DNA from: Pseudoclavibacter sp. 13-3
GTDB taxonomy: Bacteria; Actinomycetota; Actinomycetes; Actinomycetales; Microbacteriaceae
Length of the DNA: 64,000 bases
Assembly (NCBI RefSeq): GCF_021168475.1
Contig: NZ_JAJOZT010000004.1
Coordinates: 1 to 64,000 of the forward strand
Reading direction: 5' to 3'
In this document: positions 60,280 to 64,000 of the stretch, piece after piece
Layout of the letters: each line of letters opens with the position of its first letter
How positions within the stretch are numbered: the stretch's first letter is position 1
Notes under the pieces: model-generated
The model's database searches: none
The model's input: only the letters and a program-made list of their open reading frames with translations
What the model was told of the DNA's origin: nothing
Position numbers and translations under genes: made by a program

Positions 60280-61524
60280 TCAGTCGTGCGGCAGCGCGCG
60301 CGACTCTTTGGTGCAGAGGAGCGCCGAGGCGCCTGACACCAGCGCGCAGACGAGCATCACGGTCACCACGGTATCGAGCGAGACGCGACCCGTGATGGTC
60401 ACCATCGGAGTGACGGCGGCCGCCAGAGCATACTGCGACGCGCCCATGAGTGCGGAGGCGATGCCGGCGCCGCGACGCTGACGGCCCAGTCCCAGCGCCG
60501 TGCTGTTGGCGATGATGACGGGAAACGGCGCCCCCGCGAGCGAGACCAGCACGAGCAGCGTCCAGAGCGCTGGCGCGCTGGACGCTGCAGCCGCATCTTT
60601 CATCGCGACTGGTGATGCCACGACGACGAACAGCGCGATGGCACAGATCGCTTCGAAGACGACAGCGGTCGTCAGCATGCGCCACATGCCCACACGTCGC
60701 ACGAGGCGGGTGTTGAGCACGCCGGCGAGAAGCGTGCCGACCGCGAAGACCGCCATGCAGAACGAGAACTGGCGTTCGTCAAGCCCGTAGACCAGTTGCA
60801 GCACCACAGATGAGCTGGAGATCCAGGTGAAGAGCACGCCGAAGGCGAAGACCTGCATCAGGGTGAAACCGATGAAAGAGCGGTCGCGCGCGACGGTGCG
60901 GAGCGTGCTGCCGAGCTCGCGCACGCCGCCGCTCACCCGACCGGTGGCAGGCAGGGACTCCCCCAGGACGAAGGCGCTCGCGAACAGCATGAGAACAGCC
61001 ACGCCGGTGAGCACCCAGAGCACGCCTCGCCAGCCGATGTGCGGAATGAGCAGACCGCCGGCGACCGGGGCGAGGACGGGTGCGAGACCGTTGACGATGC
61101 CGATGAAGCCGAAGAGTCGCGCCAGTTGCACTCCCCGGCTGACGTCACGGGCGATGGCACGACCGATGACGACGCCGGCGCACCCGCTGAATCCCTGGAG
61201 GAAACGCCAGATGCACAGCCAGACGATACTCGGCGACATCGTGGCGAACAGACTCGAGACGACGAAGAGCAGCCCGGCCACGAGCAGGGGACGACGCCGG
61301 CCGAGCATGTCGCTGGCCGGCCCCCAGAACAGCTGTCCGCCGCCCATGCCGAGCATGAAGAGCGAGAGGGTGAGCTGCACCGAGGCCTGAGAAGTCTGCA
61401 GGTCGCCAGAGACCAAGGGGAACCCCGGCAGGTACATGTCGGTCGCCAAGGGCGCGACCGTGCTGAGCAGCCCAAGCGCGCCGATCAGCGTCGGCCCGTA
61501 TTTCGGGGCCGTGGAGTGCGTCAC
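60280..61524 (-). CDS. Bcr/CflA family multidrug efflux MFS transporter (414 aa)
   Basis: Twelve helices. LATDMYLPGFPLVSGDL in helix 1, GQLFWGPASDMLGRRRPLL for motif A and GRAIARDV with a helix-4 LARLFGFIG segment are family marks. Proton-driven drug exporter by family; substrate not known. It sits between the end of the pentose-phosphate operon and secG, where related genomes often have no gene. Confidence 0.9.
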   Translation of the reverse strand: MTHSTAPKYGPTLIGALGLLSTVAPLATDMYLPGFPLVSGDLQTSQASVQLTLSLFMLGMGGGQLFWGPASDMLGRRRPLLVAGLLFVVSSLFATMSPSIVWLCIWRFLQGFSGCAGVVIGRAIARDVSRGVQLARLFGFIGIVNGLAPVLAPVAGGLLIPHIGWRGVLWVLTGVAVLMLFASAFVLGESLPATGRVSGGVRELGSTLRTVARDRSFIGFTLMQVFAFGVLFTWISSSSVVLQLVYGLDERQFSFCMAVFAVGTLLAGVLNTRLVRRVGMWRMLTTAVVFEAICAIALFVVVASPVAMKDAAAASSAPALWTLLVLVSLAGAPFPVIIANSTALGLGRQRRGAGIASALMGASQYALAAAVTPMVTITGRVSLDTVVTVMLVCALVSGASALLCTKESRALPHD

Positions 61525-61543
61525 TGCGGAGCTGCGCGTGCGG

Positions 61544-61792
61544 TCAGATCTGACCGAAGCGGATCATGAGGCCGATGCCGACGATCGAGACGAACCAGAG
61601 CACCGAGACGACGACGGTGATGCGGTTCAGGTTGCGCTGGGCGACGCCAGACGCGCTGAGGCTGCTGGTGGTGCCGCCGCCGAACATGTCGCTCAGACCG
61701 CCGCCACGGCCCTTGTGCAGCAGGATGAGCAGCGTCAGCAGGATGCTGGTCACTGTCAGCAGCACATTGAGCACGATGATGAGAGCAGTCAC
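61544..61792 (-). CDS. secG: Preprotein translocase subunit SecG (82 aa)
   Basis: Two helices (residues 3-20 and 55-77) joined by LLHKGRGGGLSDMFGGG, the SecG signature. Part of the SecYEG channel. GTG 61792 with AAAGG 6 bases upstream. Placed after pgk-tpiA as is usual in actinobacteria. Confidence 0.95.
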   Translation of the reverse strand: MTALIIVLNVLLTVTSILLTLLILLHKGRGGGLSDMFGGGTTSSLSASGVAQRNLNRITVVVSVLWFVSIVGIGLMIRFGQI

Positions 61793-61843
61793 GATGGCCT
61801 TTCGTCGTCAGGATGCCGAGCGCGGAGCCGGGCAACATCCGCC

Positions 61844-61849
61844 AGTATA
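61844..61849 (-). promoter_or_regulatory. -10 hexamer TATACT for secG
   Basis: TATACT on the minus strand between tpiA and secG gives a leader of about 45 bases, so secG has a promoter besides read-through. Confidence 0.45.
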
Positions 61850-61894
61850 CCGGGGATGCCGCCCGAGGGCATCATCTTCGCGGGCGGCGGGTCG

Positions 61895-62791
61895 TCAGTC
61901 GGTGCGCACGTGGCGACGGAACTGAGCGATGCCCGCGAAGCTGGCGGCATCGAGGCTTGCGCCGCCCACCAGGGCACCGTCGATGTCGGGCTGCGCGAGG
62001 AAACCCGCGACGTTGTCGACGGCGACAGAACCGCCATAGAGGATGCGGGTGGCTGCCGCGAGGGCATCGGCGCGTTCGGCTCCCAGCGGCTCGCGCAGCG
62101 CCTCGCCCAAGGCCGTGCGCAGACGGCCGATGACCTCTTGGGCCTGTTGCGCCGTCGCCGCCTTGCCGCTGCCGATGGCCCACACCGGTTCATAGGCGAT
62201 GACGATTTCGGGAATCTCACCGGCACCAGCGCGCCGCGCCAGCTCGGCGGCGAACTCTGAGACGGCGCCCTGCAGCTGGGCGACGGGCACTGCCGCCGGC
62301 CCCTTCGCCTCAAGATCTGCTGCTGTCTCACCGACGCAGATCAGCGGTATCAGCCCGTGGCGAATCGCCGCCAAGGCCTTGCGTCCGACCTGCGCGTCGT
62401 CTTCATGGTGGTACGAGCGCCGCTCGGAGTGGCCGACGATCGCGTACTTCGCATCGAGGCGCTGCAGGAAGGCACCGGAGATCTCGCCGGTGAATGCACC
62501 CTGGTCGTGCTCGGAGACATCCTGCGAGCCGAAGGTGATCGGCAGTCTGTCGGCCGCCACGAGAGACTGCACCGAGCGCAGGTCGGTGAACGGTGGAAAG
62601 ACCGCAACCTCGACGTCGTCGAAGTCGTGATCGACGTCACGCAGCGTCCAGGCGACCTTCTGCACCAGCGCGATGGCGTGCAGATGGTCGATGTTCATCT
62701 TCCAGTTGCCCGCGATCAGCGGAGTGCGCTCATGGGTGGAGTGCGTCGGTGCTGAGCTGTCTTCGATTCGCTTGCTGTTGCGCAGACTCAT
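61895..62791 (-). CDS. tpiA: Triosephosphate isomerase (298 aa)
   Basis: Interconverts dihydroxyacetone phosphate and glyceraldehyde 3-phosphate. Substrate Lys in AGNWKMN, electrophile His in VGHSERR, base Glu in AYEPVWAIGSG, phosphate loop YGGSVAVDN. An N-terminal extension of ~22 residues (MSLRNSKRIEDSS) comes before the barrel. The ATG overlaps the pgk stop by 4 bases. Confidence 0.97.
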   Translation of the reverse strand: MSLRNSKRIEDSSAPTHSTHERTPLIAGNWKMNIDHLHAIALVQKVAWTLRDVDHDFDDVEVAVFPPFTDLRSVQSLVAADRLPITFGSQDVSEHDQGAFTGEISGAFLQRLDAKYAIVGHSERRSYHHEDDAQVGRKALAAIRHGLIPLICVGETAADLEAKGPAAVPVAQLQGAVSEFAAELARRAGAGEIPEIVIAYEPVWAIGSGKAATAQQAQEVIGRLRTALGEALREPLGAERADALAAATRILYGGSVAVDNVAGFLAQPDIDGALVGGASLDAASFAGIAQFRRHVRTD

Positions 62792-64000
62792 TCAGCCGAC
62801 CATCCCAGCACTTCGAGGCCGGGCAGCACCTTGCCCTCGAGCAGTTCGAGCCCAGCGCCGCCGCCGGTCGAGATGTGCCCGAAGTCACTCTCGGTGTAGC
62901 CGAAGGAGCGCGCGGCTGCGGCGGAGTCGCCGCCGCCGACGACGCTGTAGCCGTCGGTCTCGGTCAGGGCCTGGGCGACGATGCGGGTGCCGCTGGCGAA
63001 GGCCGCGAACTCGAACACCCCCATCGGACCGTTCCAGAACACGGTCTTCGACTGCCGGATGACCTCGGCGAACTGCTCGGCGGTCTCGGGGCCCAGGTCA
63101 AGCCCCATGACGTCGGCGCCGAGGTCGCTCGCCTCGATCGCGTCGACCGGAGTCACACGGTGTTCGGCGTCTTCGGCGAAATGATCGGCCACGACGATGT
63201 CGACCGGCAGCTCCAGGTGCACACCGAGGCGCTCGGCCTCGTCGAGATACCCGCGCACCGTATCGATCTGATCGGCCTCGACCAGGCTCTTGCCGATCTT
63301 CTCACCACGGGCCGCGAGAAACGTGTAGACCATTCCCCCACCGACCAGCAGATGATCTACTTTGGGCAGGAGGTTGTCGATGACGGCCAGCTTGTCTGAG
63401 ACCTTCGCCCCGCCGAGCACGACGGTGTAGGGGTGCTCCGGTGAGCCGAGCAGATGCCCGAGCGCCTGCAGCTCGGTCTCGATGAGCAGCCCAGCGGCGT
63501 GCGGCAGCAGAGTGGCCAGCTCGTAGACGCTGGCCTGTTTGCGGTGAACGACGCCGAACCCGTCTGACACGAACGCGTCGCCGAATGCGGCGAGCTGTGC
63601 GGCGAATGCGAGACGCTCTTCAGCGTCTTTCGACGTCTCGGCAGCGTTGAAGCGCAGATTCTCGAGCAGGACGACGCCGCCCTCGCCCAGTTCGCCCACC
63701 TGCTGTCGGGCGGCGTCGCCGACGGTGTCGGTCGCGAACGCGACTTCGGTGCCGAGCAGCTCGGCCAGACGCACAGCCACCGGCTCGAGCGAGAGCTCGG
63801 GCACGATCTGCCCCTTCGGGCGGCCCAAGTGCGCCACGATGATCAGGCTGGCCCCGGCGTCGAGCAGCCGACGGTACGTCGGCAGCGACGCGCGGATGCG
63901 GCCGTCATCGGTGATGGCACCGTCTTTGAGCGGAACGTTGAGGTCGCTGCGCACGATGACGCGGCGGCCGGCGAGCGAGCCGAGCGATTCAATCGTCTTG
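62788..64000 (-). CDS. pgk: Phosphoglycerate kinase, 5' end cut by the window edge
   Basis: Makes ATP from 1,3-bisphosphoglycerate. Reads in from the right edge with KTIESLGSLAGRRVIVRSDL, so only the first few residues (normally 2-5) are missing. AHLGRPKG, GGAKVSDKLAVI, FWNGPMGVFE and VVGGGDSAAAARSFG give both substrate sites and the hinge. Next to tpiA as in most actinobacteria; gapA would be expected just beyond. Confidence 0.97.
   Translation of the reverse strand, partial: KTIESLGSLAGRRVIVRSDLNVPLKDGAITDDGRIRASLPTYRRLLDAGASLIIVAHLGRPKGQIVPELSLEPVAVRLAELLGTEVAFATDTVGDAARQQVGELGEGGVVLLENLRFNAAETSKDAEERLAFAAQLAAFGDAFVSDGFGVVHRKQASVYELATLLPHAAGLLIETELQALGHLLGSPEHPYTVVLGGAKVSDKLAVIDNLLPKVDHLLVGGGMVYTFLAARGEKIGKSLVEADQIDTVRGYLDEAERLGVHLELPVDIVVADHFAEDAEHRVTPVDAIEASDLGADVMGLDLGPETAEQFAEVIRQSKTVFWNGPMGVFEFAAFASGTRIVAQALTETDGYSVVGGGDSAAAARSFGYTESDFGHISTGGGAGLELLEGKVLPGLEVLGWSAE

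Overview
The window looks like a chromosomal segment of a high-G+C actinobacterium. Mycothiol synthesis (mshC), the diheme QcrC of the actinobacterial bc1-aa3 supercomplex, PafB/PafC, opcA next to zwf, type-B L31, a SufB-SufD-Rieske-SufC-SufT operon and a DUF3099-SURF1 pair all point there. Gene order suggests order Micrococcales, probably family Microbacteriaceae (inference, not proven). Almost everything is housekeeping. The main accessory piece is the left 2 kb. Layout: (1) 1-1850: IS3-type transposase start cut by the window edge, a small hypothetical, and a G+C-poorer islet with a DUF2971 gene. The islet is bounded on both sides by 3' halves of two different tRNA-Val genes, each pointing outward with its own terminator. 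(2) 2019-5247: signalling trio FHA protein / Ser-Thr kinase / FHA plus winged-helix-like protein. (3) 5464-11250: an MFS carrier and the ctaE-qcrCAB operon of the cytochrome bc1/aa3 respiratory branch. (4) 11410-14254: trpD, a proline-rich hypothetical, an SDR enzyme, and a 90-residue protein joining a lysine-rich tail to what reads as the sigma-interaction end of RbpA. (5) 14229-28456 (minus strand): lnt, helY, tatC, tatA, a membrane protein, pafC, pafB, FKBP-like lipoprotein, trmI, HAD phosphatase, mshC, uppP and an M20 peptidase. The order resembles the Mycobacterium trmI-paf-tat-helY region, but the Pup-proteasome block is absent between trmI and pafB. (6) tRNA-Leu(GAG) and a strong terminator. 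(7) 28853-34493: CynX/NimT MFS, TauE/SafE exporter, EfeB Dyp peroxidase, PCuAC copper chaperone, CopC and a His/Met-rich membrane protein: a copper/iron envelope module. (8) 34604-44567: succinate/acetate CoA-transferase, histidine phosphatase, alpha/beta hydrolase, 3'-5' exonuclease, L31 type B, ABC ATPase, serB, fabG-like reductase, DUF3099, SURF1 and an ABC-F translation factor. (9) 44855-48928: Suf iron-sulfur operon. (10) 49091-51594: heme A synthesis (ctaA, ctaB) around an alkyltransferase-like protein. (11) 51840-60247: tightly overlapping pentose-phosphate operon tkt-tal-pgi-zwf-opcA-pgl. (12) 60280-64000: Bcr/CflA efflux pump, then secG, tpiA and pgk (cut by the right edge). How it fits together: ctaE/qcrCAB, SURF1, ctaA/ctaB and the copper module all serve assembly and running of the heme-copper respiratory chain. 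The suf operon supplies its Fe-S clusters. tkt to pgk link the pentose-phosphate pathway to lower glycolysis. A recurrent regulatory feature is a TANNNT -10 hexamer only 6-9 bases before the start codon, which implies leaderless mRNAs for about a dozen genes.
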